From: Enterobacter cloacae
Lineage (GTDB): Bacteria > Pseudomonadota > Gammaproteobacteria > Enterobacterales > Enterobacteriaceae
Direction: 5' to 3'
Length of the DNA: 64,000 nucleotides
NCBI RefSeq assembly: GCF_011078175.1
Contig: NZ_JAALCJ010000009.1
Location: 1 to 64,000 of the forward strand
Shown here: piece by piece, positions 34,059 through 44,575 of the stretch
Layout: each line of letters begins with the position of its first letter
Numbering within the stretch: the stretch's first letter is position 1
Program-made: the position numbers and the translations under genes
Notes under the pieces: generated by a model
Database searches by the model: none
Told to the model about the DNA's origin: nothing
The model's input: only the letters and a program-made list of their open reading frames with translations

Positions 34059-35432
34059 GTGGATCACCTGCCGATTTTTTGTCAATTACGCAACCGCGAC
34101 TGCCTGCTCGTGGGCGGCGGCGATGTGGCTGAACGCAAGGCGCGCCTGCTGTTAGAGGCGGGCGCCCGACTGACCGTTAACGCTCTCAACTTCGCCCCAC
34201 AGTTTGACGTCTGGGCGCAGGAAGGGATGCTCACGCGGATACAGGGCGAATTTGATGAATCCCTGCTGGATACCTGCTGGCTGACCATTGCCGCAACGGA
34301 TAACGATGACGTTAACCAGCGCGTCAGCGACGCCTGCGAAGCGCGCCGCATCTTCTGTAATGTGGTGGATGCGCCGAAAGAGGCGAGCTTTATCATGCCG
34401 TCGATTATTGACCGTTCACCGCTGATGATTGCAGTGTCGTCCGGTGGCCGCTCGCCCGTTCTTGCTCGTCTCCTGCGGGAGAAACTGGAAGCCGTGCTGC
34501 CGCAGCATCTTGGTCAGATTGCCCATTACGCCGGGCAGCTGCGTTCCCGCGTGAAGCAAACCTTCGTAACCGTGGGCGAACGCCGTCGCTTCTGGGAGAA
34601 GTTCTTTGTCAACGACAGGCTGGCGCAGTCGCTGGCGAATCAGGATACGAAAGCGGTTGCAGAGACGACCGAACAACTCCTCTCTGAACCGCTGGATCAT
34701 CGCGGTGAAGTGGTACTGGTGGGCGCTGGTCCCGGCGATGCGGGCTTGCTGACGCTGAAAGGTCTACAGCAGATCCAGCAGGCGGACATCGTTGTGTATG
34801 ACCGTCTGGTCTCTGATGACATCATGAACCTGGTACGCCGCGATGCCGATCGCGTGTTCGTCGGCAAACGGGCTGGTTATCACTGCGTACCGCAGGAGGA
34901 GATCAATCAAATCCTGCTGCGGGAAGCGCAAAAAGGTAAGCGCGTCGTGCGCCTCAAAGGGGGCGATCCGTTTATCTTTGGTCGCGGCGGCGAAGAGCTG
35001 GAAACCCTGTGCAACGCGGGTATTCCGTTCTCCGTGGTCCCGGGCATTACGGCGGCGTCCGGCTGTTCTGCCTATTCCGGCATTCCGTTAACCCATCGCG
35101 ACTATGCTCAGAGCGTACGCCTGGTGACGGGTCACCTGAAAACCGGCAGCGAGCTTGACTGGCATAATCTGGCCGCTGAAAAGCAGACGCTGGTCTTCTA
35201 TATGGGGCTAAACCAGGCTGCCACGATTCAGGCGAAACTGCTGGAGCACGGCATGGAAGCAGATATGCCGGTTGCGCTGGTGGAAAACGGTACCGCCATT
35301 ACACAGCGCGTAGTCGATGGCGTGTTGACGCAGCTTGGCGAGCTGGCACAACAGGTTGAAAGCCCGGCGCTGATCGTGGTGGGCCGCGTGGTAGCGCTGC
35401 GCGAAAAGCTGAACTGGTTCTCCAGCCACTAA
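34059..35432 (+). CDS. cysG: Siroheme synthase CysG (trifunctional)
   Basis: CysG converts uroporphyrinogen III to siroheme, the cofactor of NirB and of sulfite reductase. The N-terminal half (about 1-215) is the NAD-dependent dehydrogenase/ferrochelatase with [15 protein letters not shown] and the phosphoserine-site loop [12 protein letters not shown]. The C-terminal half (about 216-457) is the SAM-dependent methyltransferase with [15 protein letters not shown] and [16 protein letters not shown]. Start is GTG at 34059 ([11 protein letters not shown]), giving 457 residues as in E. coli. Confidence 0.98.
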   Translation: MDHLPIFCQLRNRDCLLVGGGDVAERKARLLLEAGARLTVNALNFAPQFDVWAQEGMLTRIQGEFDESLLDTCWLTIAATDNDDVNQRVSDACEARRIFCNVVDAPKEASFIMPSIIDRSPLMIAVSSGGRSPVLARLLREKLEAVLPQHLGQIAHYAGQLRSRVKQTFVTVGERRRFWEKFFVNDRLAQSLANQDTKAVAETTEQLLSEPLDHRGEVVLVGAGPGDAGLLTLKGLQQIQQADIVVYDRLVSDDIMNLVRRDADRVFVGKRAGYHCVPQEEINQILLREAQKGKRVVRLKGGDPFIFGRGGEELETLCNAGIPFSVVPGITAASGCSAYSGIPLTHRDYAQSVRLVTGHLKTGSELDWHNLAAEKQTLVFYMGLNQAATIQAKLLEHGMEADMPVALVENGTAITQRVVDGVLTQLGELAQQVESPALIVVGRVVALREKLNWFSSH

Positions 35433-35449
35433 CGCATAAACTCCCTCCC

Positions 35450-35481
35450 GGGAGTAGTCTTTAAGCGGACTACTCCCTTCT
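35450..35481 (+). terminator. cysG terminator
   Basis: Ten-base stem GGGAGTAGTC / GACTACTCCC with an eight-base loop, followed by TTCTT, 18 nt after the cysG stop. Confidence 0.87.
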
Positions 35482-35576
35482 TACCTCAGTCGATAACATA
35501 CCGCCCGCAAAATGGAACTTTTCCATTTATTCCCTCGTTTTACATCCAATTTTCGATTTTTTGACAAGGAATACGT

Positions 35577-35747
35577 ATGTTCAAACTGGCAAAAGCTGCC
35601 GTTCTGGTCGGTCTGTTAACAACTCTGACGGCCTGCACCGGTCACGTGCAAAATACTAAAAATAATTGCAGCTACGATTACCTGCTGCACCCGGCGATCT
35701 CCATTTCGAAGATCATTGGCGGTTGCGGCCCGGCGGCACAGCAGTAA
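35577..35747 (+). CDS. yhfL: Small lipoprotein YhfL
   Basis: A 56-residue protein with a lipoprotein signal peptide MFKLAKAAVLVGLLTTLTAC: the lipobox LTAC puts the acylated cysteine at residue 20. The mature part keeps the conserved CSYDYLLHPAISISKIIGGC, with two further cysteines (31 and 50) that could form a disulfide. It starts at ATG 35577 behind an AAGGA site and ends at TAA 35745-35747. Same position (after cysG) as E. coli yhfL; function unknown. Confidence 0.92.
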   Translation: MFKLAKAAVLVGLLTTLTACTGHVQNTKNNCSYDYLLHPAISISKIIGGCGPAAQQ

Positions 35748-35762
35748 GCGTTTTTCAGGCGT

Positions 35763-35791
35763 AAAAAAACCGGGGATGACCCGGTTTTTTC
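35763..35791 (+). terminator. yhfL terminator
   Basis: A-run and stem AACCGGG / CCCGGTT with a GATGA loop, ending in T6; 15 nt after the yhfL stop. The flanking A- and T-runs would also let it work for trpS on the other strand. Confidence 0.92.
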
Positions 35792-35810
35792 GTTTAGGGA
35801 AGTGTGGCCT

Positions 35811-35850
35811 GATGCCCTCACCCTGACCCTCTCCCACAGGGAGAGGGAAC
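35811..35850 (-). repeat. Dispersed palindromic repeat, copy 1
   Basis: On the minus strand: GTTCCCTCTCCC, TGTGGGAGAGGG, TCAGGGTGAGGGCATC. It has an inner palindrome CCCTCTCCC/GGGAGAGGG and a conserved GGGTGAGGGC tail. The same unit recurs at 53708-53744 and 55671-55712. Confidence 0.8.
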
Positions 35851-35891
35851 AAACCCTAAAAACGATAACGTGGTTACCATTTTGCTTTTAC

Positions 35892-36896
35892 CTACGGTTT
35901 CGCCACAAACCCAATCGCGTCGTACACCGCTTTCAGGGTTTCCGACGCGCGCGCGCTGGCTTTTTCCGCGCCCTCTTTCATCACTTTTTGCAGGAAAGCT
36001 TCGTCGTTACGGTAACGGTGATAGCGCTCCTGCAACTCGGTCAGCATGCCGGAAACGGCGTCTGCCACTTCGCCTTTCAGGTGGCCGTACATCTTGCCTT
36101 CAAAGTGTTTTTCCAGCTCAGGGATGCTCTGTCCGGTCACACCGGAGAGAATGTCCAGCAGGTTAGACACGCCCGCTTTGTTCTGCACGTCGTAGCGCAC
36201 CACTGGCGGCTCGTCAGAGTCGGTCACCGCACGCTTGAGTTTTTTCACCACCGATTTCGGATCTTCCAGCAGGCCGATAACGTTATTGCGGTTATCGTCA
36301 GACTTGGACATCTTTTTGGTCGGCTCCAGCAGCGACATCACGCGCGCGCCGGATTTCGGAATAAACGGCTCAGGCACTTTAAACACGTCACCGTAAAGCG
36401 CATTGAAGCGCTGGGCAATATCGCGGCTCAGCTCCAGGTGCTGTTTCTGGTCTTCACCCACCGGCACCTGGTTGGTCTGGTACAGCAGAATGTCGGCGGC
36501 CATCAGCACCGGATAATCAAACAGACCGGCGTTGATATTTTCAGAGTAGCGGGCAGACTTATCCTTGAACTGCGTCATGCGGCTCAGCTCACCGAAGTAG
36601 GTGTAGCAGTTCAGCGCCCAGCCCAGCTGCGCGTGCTCTGGCACGTGAGACTGAACGAAAATGGTGCTCTTCTCTGGGTCGATACCACAGGCCAGATATA
36701 ACGCCAGCGTATCGAGCGTCGCTTTGCGCAGCTTCTCGGGATCCTGACGCGCGGTGATAGCATGCAAATCCACGATGCAATAAATGCAGTGGTAGTCATC
36801 CTGCATGCTTACCCACTGACGTAACGCACCCATGTAGTTACCAATGGTCAGTTCACCTGAAGGCTGTGCGCCACTAAAAACGATGGGCTTAGTCAT
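35892..36896 (-). CDS. trpS: Tryptophanyl-tRNA synthetase
   Basis: Class I aminoacyl-tRNA synthetase charging tRNA-Trp. The HIGH-type signature appears as [12 protein letters not shown] near residue 14 and the KMSKS loop as KKMSKSDDN. Length 334, as in E. coli. It is last in the aroK-aroB-damX-dam-rpe-gph-trpS operon and overlaps the end of gph by 8 nt. Confidence 0.98.
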   Translation of the reverse strand: MTKPIVFSGAQPSGELTIGNYMGALRQWVSMQDDYHCIYCIVDLHAITARQDPEKLRKATLDTLALYLACGIDPEKSTIFVQSHVPEHAQLGWALNCYTYFGELSRMTQFKDKSARYSENINAGLFDYPVLMAADILLYQTNQVPVGEDQKQHLELSRDIAQRFNALYGDVFKVPEPFIPKSGARVMSLLEPTKKMSKSDDNRNNVIGLLEDPKSVVKKLKRAVTDSDEPPVVRYDVQNKAGVSNLLDILSGVTGQSIPELEKHFEGKMYGHLKGEVADAVSGMLTELQERYHRYRNDEAFLQKVMKEGAEKASARASETLKAVYDAIGFVAKP

Positions 36897-37650
36897 TATT
36901 CAATTCCTGATGTTCACTGTGCGAGAGCCCGAGTGCGGGCAACAAATCTTTGAAGTGATCGAACACAACGTCCGGCTCACTCAGCGTAATGGCCTCACCG
37001 TAGTTGTAGCCGTAGGTCAACCCAACCGACGGACAGCCTGCCGCTCTGGCAGCCAGAATATCATTGCGGGAATCCCCGACAAAGAGCAGCTCCGCAGGCG
37101 CTAAGGATAATTTTCCTGCCACCAGCAACAGCGGTTCCGGATGCGGCTTTTTATTCTGCACGTCATCGCCGCCCACAATCACGGAGAAGTATTTCGCGAT
37201 ATCCAGCGCTTCCAGCAGAGGCGCAACGAACGGTGTCGGCTTGTTAGTCACCAGCCCCAGCGGGATGCCTTTCGCGTGAAGCGCATCCAGCGTCTCAGCG
37301 ACCTCCGGGAACAGGAAACTACCCTCTTCGACGGTCTCTTCGTAGAAACGGTCAAACAGTTTGCGCAAAATACGCTGCTGCTCATCCTGGGGAATATCAG
37401 CATGGTCAACACTCGGTTTCCCTTGCGCGGAACGCTGCGAGGCGCGCTCCTGACGAGCCCAGGTCAGCGCGCGCTCCATTAGTACGTCCGCACCGTTACC
37501 AATCCACGTCACAACGCGCTCTTCGCCCGCAACGGGAAGCTCAAGGGCATACAGCGCCCGATCGACGGCGCGGGTTAATCCTGGCGCGCTGTCGACCAGC
37601 GTGCCGTCGAGGTCAAATGCTACACCCCGAATAGCCTGCAATTTATCCAT
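36889..37650 (-). CDS. gph: Phosphoglycolate phosphatase
   Basis: HAD-family phosphatase that removes 2-phosphoglycolate, for example from DNA 3' ends damaged by oxidants. Motif I is [14 protein letters not shown], motif II is in [10 protein letters not shown] and motif III/IV in [17 protein letters not shown]. Length 253. It overlaps rpe upstream and trpS downstream by 8 nt each, showing tight coupling. Confidence 0.97.
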   Translation of the reverse strand: MDKLQAIRGVAFDLDGTLVDSAPGLTRAVDRALYALELPVAGEERVVTWIGNGADVLMERALTWARQERASQRSAQGKPSVDHADIPQDEQQRILRKLFDRFYEETVEEGSFLFPEVAETLDALHAKGIPLGLVTNKPTPFVAPLLEALDIAKYFSVIVGGDDVQNKKPHPEPLLLVAGKLSLAPAELLFVGDSRNDILAARAAGCPSVGLTYGYNYGEAITLSEPDVVFDHFKDLLPALGLSHSEHQELNND

Positions 37651-38320
37651 GACTTACCTTCGCCAGTTCACGGCGCATTTCATCAATGACTTTTTTGTAA
37701 TCCGGTTGATCGAAGATGGCGGAGCCTGCGACGAACATATCCGCCCCTGCCGCCGCAATCTCCCCGATGTTGTTGACCTTCACGCCGCCGTCCACTTCCA
37801 GGCGAATATCATAGCCAGACTCATCGATACGGCGGCGCACTTCACGCAGTTTCTCGAGGGTCTGCGGGATAAACGACTGACCACCAAAGCCCGGGTTGAC
37901 GGACATCAGCAGGATCACGTCCAGCTTATCCATCACGTAATCGAGATAGCTTAGCGGGGTCGCCGGGTTAAAGACCAGCCCCGCCTTACAGCCGTTCTCT
38001 TTGATCAGCTGTAATGTGCGGTCAACGTGCTCGGAGGCTTCCGGGTGGAAAGTGATGATGCTGGCACCCGCCGCGGCGAAGTCAGGCACGATGCGGTCAA
38101 CCGGTTTCACCATCAGATGCACATCTATAGGCGCGGTGATCCCGTAGTTACGCAGGGCTTTAAGCACCATTGGACCGATGGTCAGATTGGGAACGTAGTG
38201 GTTATCCATAACGTCGAAATGGACGACATCCGCGCCAGCCGCGAGAGCTTTGGCAGTGTCTTCACCCAGGCGGGCAAAATCGGCCGACAGAATTGAGGGG
38301 GCAATCAAAAACTGTTTCAT
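37643..38320 (-). CDS. rpe: Ribulose-phosphate 3-epimerase
   Basis: Pentose phosphate enzyme interconverting ribulose-5-P and xylulose-5-P. TIM-barrel protein of 225 residues with [39 protein letters not shown] and LEVDGGVK, which together hold the metal ligands and catalytic aspartates. The ATG at 38318-38320 ([14 protein letters not shown]) matches the E. coli start; an ATG two codons upstream is worse placed for the AAGGAGATG site. Confidence 0.97.
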   Translation of the reverse strand: MKQFLIAPSILSADFARLGEDTAKALAAGADVVHFDVMDNHYVPNLTIGPMVLKALRNYGITAPIDVHLMVKPVDRIVPDFAAAGASIITFHPEASEHVDRTLQLIKENGCKAGLVFNPATPLSYLDYVMDKLDVILLMSVNPGFGGQSFIPQTLEKLREVRRRIDESGYDIRLEVDGGVKVNNIGEIAAAGADMFVAGSAIFDQPDYKKVIDEMRRELAKVSHG

Positions 38321-38359
38321 CCGCATCTCCTTGAAATGTGTTTACCGGCGGGCATAGGC

Positions 38360-39172
38360 TCAGGGTCGATAAAGCGCCAGAAGTTCGTCCACCTTTTTAC
38401 GTGTGCCGCCGTTGCTGCTAATGCTACGCCGCACTTTCACCTGAAAATGCTTCGCGGCTTTGTACCATTCGCGCGTATCAGGCGTGTCGTGATTCGAAAT
38501 TAACACCGGAATTCTTTTACTGACCAGCTTTTCCGCCATTTCCGCCAGACGCGCCTGCTCGGCCGGGCTGAAGCTGTTGGTATGGTAGGCGGTGAAATTT
38601 GCCGTGGCGGACAGCGGCGCGTAAGGCGGGTCACAGTAGACCACCGAATTCACGCCCGCGAGCTCCATGCACTCTTCATAGGAGAGACAGTAGAACTCGG
38701 CATTCTGTGCTTTTTCAGCAAAGTGATACAGCTCGTCCAGCGGGAAATAGGGACGCTTATAGCGGCCAAACGGCACGTTAAACTCGCCACGCAGATTATA
38801 CCGGCACAGACCGTTGTAGCCATGGCGGTTGAGATAAAGAAACAACAGCGCGCGACGGAACGGATCCTGGCTCTGATTAAACTCAGCGCGGAACTGATAG
38901 TAGACGTCCGGGTTGTTGTTCTCTGGCGTAAACAGCTTCCGCGCCTCTTCCACGTACTCATCGGTACGCAGTTTGACGATGTTATAGAGGCTGATGAGGT
39001 CGCTGTTAATATCCGCCAGGATATAACGAGAAAAATCGGTATTCAGGAACACCGACCCAGCCCCTACAAAGGGCTCGATTAGACACTCACCTTTCGGCAG
39101 GTGCTTTTTAATATCATCGAGCAGGGGGTATTTCCCCCCTGCCCATTTCAGAAAAGCGCGATTTTTTTTCAT
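38360..39172 (-). CDS. dam: DNA adenine methyltransferase Dam (GATC)
   Basis: Methylates adenine in GATC for mismatch repair, replication timing and gene control. SAM-binding motif FVGAGSVFLN (about residues 35-44) and catalytic DPPY at residues 181-184, the E. coli position. At 270 residues it lacks the last eight or so of the E. coli protein (278): the stop follows LLALYRP. That tail lies outside the catalytic fold, so activity is expected. It lies within the aroK-trpS operon. Confidence 0.97.
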   Translation of the reverse strand: MKKNRAFLKWAGGKYPLLDDIKKHLPKGECLIEPFVGAGSVFLNTDFSRYILADINSDLISLYNIVKLRTDEYVEEARKLFTPENNNPDVYYQFRAEFNQSQDPFRRALLFLYLNRHGYNGLCRYNLRGEFNVPFGRYKRPYFPLDELYHFAEKAQNAEFYCLSYEECMELAGVNSVVYCDPPYAPLSATANFTAYHTNSFSPAEQARLAEMAEKLVSKRIPVLISNHDTPDTREWYKAAKHFQVKVRRSISSNGGTRKKVDELLALYRP

Positions 39173-39239
39173 GCTGACTAACTGATTACACCTTCTCCGG
39201 CTGTGGAGAAAGCTCCGACAGCATCCTGCGCTTTAAACA

Positions 39240-40529
39240 TTACTTCAGATCGGCCTGCACCTGATGAATCGGCTTCGCCCACGGGTTTTTCGCCTGCACA
39301 TCGGCTGGCAGCGTGGAAACGGCACGTTTTGCTTCATCTTTGGAGGCATAAATACCACTCACCAGCACATACCACGGCTGACCGTTACGGGTCGTCTGAT
39401 AAACCACGTAGTTTTTCAGATTCGATTTCTTCGCCCAGGCGTTGAGGTTGTCATAGTTAGACGAACTGCTCAGCTGAAGGGTGTAGTTGCTGGAAGAGGC
39501 CGACTGCAAAGAACCCACGTTACCCGTCGTTTTACCTGTTGCAGCGCCCGTTTTGGCTGCGGGAGCCGCAGGTGTTGTTGCAGCAGGTGCGGTTGTGGTC
39601 GCCGTTGCTTTCGGTGCAGTGGTGGCCGCAGGCGTTGGCGCTTTAACCGGCTGGCTTACCGCAGGTTTTGTCTGCGCTGGCGCTTTCGTTTCTGGCGCTT
39701 TTGCCACGGTCTGCGGTTTCGTCTCACGCTTTGGCTCAATCACAGCCTGCTTACGCTCCTGACGTGGCGCAGTCTGCGTCTGGCGAGGTTTGGTTTCCGT
39801 TGCCGCCGTTTGCTGCTGGGCATTGCTGCCATGCACTGGCGCAACGGTGGCGGGTTCAGTTGGCAGCGTGGAGTTCACCACGGCAGCGTTAACCTGCTCC
39901 TGATTCTGCGGCTGCATCAGCGCGTTGTTCAGATCGCCCTGAACTTCAACACGCTGTTGGCCTTCAGGCGTCGCAGGCGCCTGGCCCTGAGTCGGGGTAG
40001 CTGAGACCGGCGGCAGAGAGATATCCTGACCTGCGCTGGTGTTACCGGCGGTCTGCTCTGCGGAAGTGGTACCCGGCGCAGGCTGAGCGCCATTCGCCTG
40101 GTTGCTCGCATCATTACCAGACAGGTCGATGCTCTTCTCGGCAGACGCCGTCTGCTCGGTAGAATTGGTAGAAGGTGCTTTTAGCGCGGAACCAATGCCG
40201 ACAATCAGCAAGACCAGCACCAGAACGCCAAGGCCCATCATGATGTACTGACGGGAGGCCGGTTTTGCCGCTGCCGCTTTTTTACGTTTGCGCGGACGAC
40301 GTTCAACAGGCTGCTCAACCATTAACTCTTCTTCGGATTCATACTCCTCGTCTTCACGCTCATTTCGCGCGTTACGGCTACGCGAAGGGCGACGATCGTC
40401 TGCATCCAGATCGACATCGTCAAAGTTGATCTGCGGCTCGTTATCACGTTCTGAAGATTGACGAGAACGACCAGTACGACGATCGCTGGGATCGGGTTTC
40501 AGCTCGTCTTCTGGTTTGAATTCATCCAT
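39240..40529 (-). CDS. damX: Cell division protein DamX (SPOR domain)
   Basis: Inner-membrane division-ring protein. A charged cytoplasmic region (about residues 1-95, with [15 protein letters not shown] just before the membrane) precedes one transmembrane helix ([18 protein letters not shown]). A long Ala/Pro/Thr/Gln-rich periplasmic linker follows, then a C-terminal SPOR domain (about 345-425, [20 protein letters not shown]) that binds denuded septal glycan. Length 429, as in E. coli. Confidence 0.97.
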   Translation of the reverse strand: MDEFKPEDELKPDPSDRRTGRSRQSSERDNEPQINFDDVDLDADDRRPSRSRNARNEREDEEYESEEELMVEQPVERRPRKRKKAAAAKPASRQYIMMGLGVLVLVLLIVGIGSALKAPSTNSTEQTASAEKSIDLSGNDASNQANGAQPAPGTTSAEQTAGNTSAGQDISLPPVSATPTQGQAPATPEGQQRVEVQGDLNNALMQPQNQEQVNAAVVNSTLPTEPATVAPVHGSNAQQQTAATETKPRQTQTAPRQERKQAVIEPKRETKPQTVAKAPETKAPAQTKPAVSQPVKAPTPAATTAPKATATTTAPAATTPAAPAAKTGAATGKTTGNVGSLQSASSSNYTLQLSSSSNYDNLNAWAKKSNLKNYVVYQTTRNGQPWYVLVSGIYASKDEAKRAVSTLPADVQAKNPWAKPIHQVQADLK

Positions 40530-40621
40530 TTAACACCCCACTCAAAGGCTTCTGCCAACGACTCTGCATTTACCTGAAGCTAAAACGACCACCTGTTACA
40601 GCGGTCTGACCTTTCTAGTTG

Positions 40622-41710
40622 TTACGCCTGCTGACAATCAGCAATAGCGCCAAGTACGACTTCGTGCGGCACTCCGCCGCGCACTTCACTTTTCCCTATC
40701 GCAAGCGGGAGTACCAGACGCATCTCACCTGCCAATACTTTTTTATCGCGCATCATGTGGGGAAGGTACGCCTGCGCAGACATTTCCTGCGGACCACTCA
40801 CCGGCAAGCCAGCACGTTTAAGCAACGCGATAATACGTGCTGTCTCTTCCGGCATGAACTGCCCCAGACGTTCAGAGGCACGTGCAGCCATGACCATACC
40901 GGCAGCGACAGCTTCACCGTGAAGCCAGTTACCGTAGCCCATTTCAGCTTCGATCGCGTGACCAAACGTATGCCCCAGATTCAGTAAAGCACGTAAGCCG
41001 TTTTCACGCTCATCTGCGGCAACGACTTCCGCTTTCAGCTCACAACAACGGCGAATACAGTAGGCCATTGCCTGCCCATCGAGGCGCAGCAGCGCATCCA
41101 TATTCTCTTCCAGCCAGGAGAAGAACTCACCGTCAAGAATAATGCCGTATTTGATCACTTCTGCAAGGCCGGACGCCAGTTCACGCGCTGGCAAGGTTTT
41201 CAGACAGTCGAGATCCACCACCACCGAGGCAGGCTGGTAGAACGCGCCAATCATGTTTTTGCCGAGCGGATGGTTAACCGCCGTTTTACCGCCTACAGAA
41301 GAATCGACCTGTGACAGCAACGTGGTAGGAATTTGAATAAAGCGCACACCGCGCTGGTAGCTGGCGGCTGCAAAACCGGTCAGATCGCCCACAACGCCGC
41401 CGCCCAGGGCAAGCAGCGTTGTATCACGACCGTGCGGTTTTTGCAGAAGTGCGGTAAAGACGGTATCCAGTACCGTCAGGCTTTTGTACTGCTCGCCATC
41501 GGGCAGAATCACACTGTCGACCTTCACGCCGGCCTGCTCAAGCAGGTGACGTACACGGTCGAGATAAAGCGGAGCCAGCGTCTCGTTGGTGACCAGCATC
41601 GCCCGATCACCCGCTTTCAGTGGTAAGAAGGAAGCTGGGTCGTTAAACAAACCAGCCGCGATGGTGATAGGGTAACTACGTTCCCCGAGAGTAACTGTAA
41701 TCCTCTCCAT
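40622..41710 (-). CDS. aroB: 3-dehydroquinate synthase
   Basis: Second step of the shikimate pathway, from DAHP to dehydroquinate, using NAD and a divalent metal. Motifs: [45 protein letters not shown] and the metal-binding [12 protein letters not shown] with [13 protein letters not shown]. Length 362. It lies 57 nt downstream of aroK. Confidence 0.98.
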   Translation of the reverse strand: MERITVTLGERSYPITIAAGLFNDPASFLPLKAGDRAMLVTNETLAPLYLDRVRHLLEQAGVKVDSVILPDGEQYKSLTVLDTVFTALLQKPHGRDTTLLALGGGVVGDLTGFAAASYQRGVRFIQIPTTLLSQVDSSVGGKTAVNHPLGKNMIGAFYQPASVVVDLDCLKTLPARELASGLAEVIKYGIILDGEFFSWLEENMDALLRLDGQAMAYCIRRCCELKAEVVAADERENGLRALLNLGHTFGHAIEAEMGYGNWLHGEAVAAGMVMAARASERLGQFMPEETARIIALLKRAGLPVSGPQEMSAQAYLPHMMRDKKVLAGEMRLVLPLAIGKSEVRGGVPHEVVLGAIADCQQA

Positions 41711-41767
41711 GACGCGACATCCACCTTAAATGCTTTTACCCGCAGGCGAGTGTATATAAAGCCAGAA

Positions 41768-42289
41768 TCAGTTGCTTTCCAGCATATGAATAATCTGGTT
41801 TGCAACCACTTTAGCGCTTTGATCGTCAGTACGAATGGTCACATCAGCAATCTCTTCGTACAGAGGATTGCGTTCATCGGCCAAAGCTTCCAGAACTTCA
41901 CGTGGCGGTGTTTCAACCTGCAACAACGGGCGCTTTTTATCACGCTGCGTGCGTGCCAGCTGTTTTTCGATGGTCGTCTCAAGATAGACCACTACGCCAC
42001 GGGCGGAGAGACGGTTGCGGGTTTCGCGAGATTTTACAGAGCCGCCGCCAGTTGCCAGCACAATGCCCTGTTTTTCCGTGAGTTCGTTGATCACTTTTTC
42101 TTCTCGGTCACGGAAACCTTCTTCGCCTTCTACGTCGAAGACCCAGCCCACATCCGCTCCGGTTCGTTTCTCAATCTCTTGATCAGAATCGTAAAATTCC
42201 ATATTGAGTTGTTGAGCTAACTGACGCCCAATAGTGCTTTTGCCGGCACCCATAGGCCCAACCAGAAAGATATTGCGTTTCTCTGCCAT
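41768..42289 (-). CDS. aroK: Shikimate kinase I
   Basis: Phosphorylates shikimate with ATP. P-loop [11 protein letters not shown] near residue 11, shikimate-binding FYDSDQEIE and GGGSVKS. The ATG at 42287-42289 ([14 protein letters not shown]) gives the standard 173 residues; an 18-codon upstream extension is rejected. It is the first gene of the operon running to trpS. Confidence 0.98.
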   Translation of the reverse strand: MAEKRNIFLVGPMGAGKSTIGRQLAQQLNMEFYDSDQEIEKRTGADVGWVFDVEGEEGFRDREEKVINELTEKQGIVLATGGGSVKSRETRNRLSARGVVVYLETTIEKQLARTQRDKKRPLLQVETPPREVLEALADERNPLYEEIADVTIRTDDQSAKVVANQIIHMLESN

Positions 42290-42575
42290 TTTTTCGGTAC
42301 TACTAAGACTATTCGTTAATGGTAATCCCCGCTGCGCAGACACCTGGCGTAGCAGGACATGAACTGAAACCTCATTTGCAATAGAGCGAGAGTCAGACGA
42401 AAAATTATCTCAATACTCCGGCTTGTTTGGCAACTGATTAAATCATCGTTCCCGGCGCATAAGGAAATAAGACGTAAGTCCAACTCAAATCGGTACTCCT
42501 TGTATGCTAATTCATGCCCCACGTCAAACATCTGCAACAAACTGAATGCAAAATCATTGCGGGGATCGTTACCCA
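42290..42575. promoter_or_regulatory. aroK upstream region
   Basis: These 286 bases between hofQ and aroK hold no gene I can support; an 86-codon open frame here has no recognisable family. In E. coli the aroK operon promoters lie in this interval. I see no clear -35/-10 pair to mark with confidence. Confidence 0.4.
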
Positions 42576-43814
42576 TTAATGAATACTGACCAGACGTGGC
42601 GTGATAAACACCACTAACTCGCGCCGTTCGTTATCTTTTCCGTCATGGCGGAACAACTGTCCCAGCCACGGGATGTTGCCCAGCACAGGCACGCTATCGC
42701 GTCCGGTTTTATTCTTTTGCGAAAAGATCCCGCCCAGCGCGAGCGTTTCCCCACTTTTTACCTCAACCTGCGTTTCGATCTCCTGCTTATCGATCGCCAG
42801 CGTTTCGCCGTCTGCCTGTTGCAGCACCTGGCCGGGCATATTTTCACTGATATGCAGTTTCAGGCGCACGCGACCGCCCGGCAGAACCACCGGCGTGACC
42901 TCCATGCCTAATACCGCCTCTTTAAATTCAACGGATGTCGCCCCGCTCTCGCCGCTGGAAACCTGATACGGAATTTCGCTGCCCTGCTTGATGCTGGCCG
43001 GCTGCATGTGCGACGCCAGCAGCCGCGGGCTGGCGATGATATCCACCTGCTGCTTTTGCTCAAGCGCCGACAACTCAAGATCCAGCATCCTGCCGTTGAT
43101 GCGCCCGATGTTAAACCCTGCGTGGGTGGTTGCACTGGCCACCGACAGGTCCGTACCCAGCGTCGTGACCTGGCCCACCTTACCGGCCTCCGTTGCGTCA
43201 GCGAGGTTCCATTTCACCCCCAGTTCACGCAGGCTTTTTTCACTGATGGTCACAATCTGCGCCGCCAGCTCCACCTGCTCGACGGGCAGATCCATCTGTG
43301 CTGCCCAGCGCTGAAGCATATCCACCACCGTCTGGTTATCCCTGACCAGAAAGCGGTTGGTTCGCTTATCGACGGAGAGACTGCCTTTCGGGCTTAAGAG
43401 TTTTTCCGCCGCTTTTTGCAATTCGGCCGCATCCGCATAAGCAAACGGAATGCTGTGAGAGTGCAGCGGGGCGTCGAGCAAACGCTGGGCCCGCTCCTGC
43501 TCTTTACGCGTCTGTTGCTCCCGTTGCCAGGCCGCCGTATGCACATAAAATATGCCGCCCTTTTCCTGCAATACCAGCCCGGCGCTGTTCACTACCGTCT
43601 GAAGCGCCTGCCTCCAGGGCACCCGCGTTAAATTCAGCGAAAGCGAGCCGCTGACATCCGGCGACACCACCAGATTGCGGTCCTCCTGCGCGACCAGCGC
43701 CTGTAAAACCTGCACCACCGGGACATCATCCACCAGCAGGGTGACCGGTTTTGGCGTCGCGGCCCACAGGGGATAGCTGAGTGCCGCCAGTAACAGCCCT
43801 GTCCTTATCTTCAC
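42576..43814 (-). CDS. hofQ: HofQ, PilQ-type secretin for DNA use
   Basis: Outer-membrane secretin related to type IV pilus PilQ and Haemophilus ComE, needed for using DNA as a nutrient in E. coli. A signal peptide (VKIRTGLLLAALSYPLWA) leads to an AMIN/STN-like N-domain (VTLLVDDVPVVQVLQALVAQ). The secretin domain follows, with LDLELSALEQKQQVDIIASP and ending VFITPRLVSIH. I start at GTG 43812-43814 behind AAGGA, giving 412 residues as in E. coli. The start lies 89 nt inside hofP. Confidence 0.93.
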   Translation of the reverse strand: MKIRTGLLLAALSYPLWAATPKPVTLLVDDVPVVQVLQALVAQEDRNLVVSPDVSGSLSLNLTRVPWRQALQTVVNSAGLVLQEKGGIFYVHTAAWQREQQTRKEQERAQRLLDAPLHSHSIPFAYADAAELQKAAEKLLSPKGSLSVDKRTNRFLVRDNQTVVDMLQRWAAQMDLPVEQVELAAQIVTISEKSLRELGVKWNLADATEAGKVGQVTTLGTDLSVASATTHAGFNIGRINGRMLDLELSALEQKQQVDIIASPRLLASHMQPASIKQGSEIPYQVSSGESGATSVEFKEAVLGMEVTPVVLPGGRVRLKLHISENMPGQVLQQADGETLAIDKQEIETQVEVKSGETLALGGIFSQKNKTGRDSVPVLGNIPWLGQLFRHDGKDNERRELVVFITPRLVSIH

Positions 43815-44130
43815 TTTTTTTCGTTCCTTCTCGTTGCCATGTCCATTGCTTCGGCTCGCACATCTCGCCGACATCCACGGTCAGTTGTTGTTTGTCTATC
43901 GCGATAACGCGCCAGCCTGTCGGTAACCGCATCTGCGTTTTTACCCTGTACCAGCGTTTCTGTCCGTCCTGCATAAAGCCAATATCCCTGCTGCCGCTGA
44001 CGACTCCCTGATATCGCCACTGGCTGAGCTGCCCGGCTGCGCAACGCTCTTCCGGCACAGAGAAGGGATCTCGCATCCCGGTCAGGAAAAGTGGAGAAAG
44101 CAGGATCAGCAACCGGGCTTTACTGCGCAT
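43726..44130 (-). CDS. hofP: HofP, DNA utilisation protein (PilP-like)
   Basis: A 134-residue small envelope protein with a hydrophobic N-terminus (ARLLILLSPLFLTGM), the conserved RDPF...PEE segment and LSQWRYQGVV. It corresponds to PilP, the lipoprotein that links the inner-membrane platform to the secretin. I use the ATG at 44128-44130 (MRSKARLLILL), which matches the E. coli length. Its 3' end overlaps hofQ by 89 nt in another frame and its 5' end overlaps hofO by 11 nt. Confidence 0.88.
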   Translation of the reverse strand: MRSKARLLILLSPLFLTGMRDPFSVPEERCAAGQLSQWRYQGVVSGSRDIGFMQDGQKRWYRVKTQMRLPTGWRVIAIDKQQLTVDVGEMCEPKQWTWQREGTKKSEDKDRAVTGGTQLSPVGRDAKTGHPAGG

Positions 44131-44572
44131 GACCGATCTCCAGTTGCAGGTTGAGGCGTAGCCGTTTGCCCTGCGGGGTGATGGAAAACGCACTCACCCG
44201 CACGTTCTCAAGCGCCAGCCGGGAAAAGAGCGCCGGAACCTCGTCCCATGAGGCATCCAGCGCCAGCTCTCCCCCACTTTGCTGCGGCTTCCAGTACACC
44301 AGCCTTGCCTCCTCACGCTGGAATGCCAGGGGAGAAAAGGGCCGCGAGGGCGTCACTTGCGTAACCACAACTCGACGTCCGGCCTCTGGCCACAGCGAGG
44401 CGTTGAGTCGCTTCGCACTGCTGGCCTGCGCCTGAATATCGGCGTAATGCAGAGCAGCGGGCCTGAGCAGCAGTCCCCAAATTGCCAACGCAACAAGCCC
44501 CGACGCGATAAACCAACAAAGCACGCGCCGGGAAGGACGTGCATCACTCCAGCGTTGATACCAGATATCCAC
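44120..44572 (-). CDS. hofO: HofO, DNA utilisation protein (PilO-like)
   Basis: A 150-residue protein with one N-terminal membrane helix (VLCWFIASGLVALAIWGLLL) and a periplasmic domain, at the PilO position of the cluster. Sequence divergence from E. coli HofO is high, but the RPFSPLAFQ and GGELALDASWDEVP segments correspond. It starts 3 nt after hofN. Confidence 0.87.
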   Translation of the reverse strand: MDIWYQRWSDARPSRRVLCWFIASGLVALAIWGLLLRPAALHYADIQAQASSAKRLNASLWPEAGRRVVVTQVTPSRPFSPLAFQREEARLVYWKPQQSGGELALDASWDEVPALFSRLALENVRVSAFSITPQGKRLRLNLQLEIGHAQ

Positions 44573-44575
44573 TGG

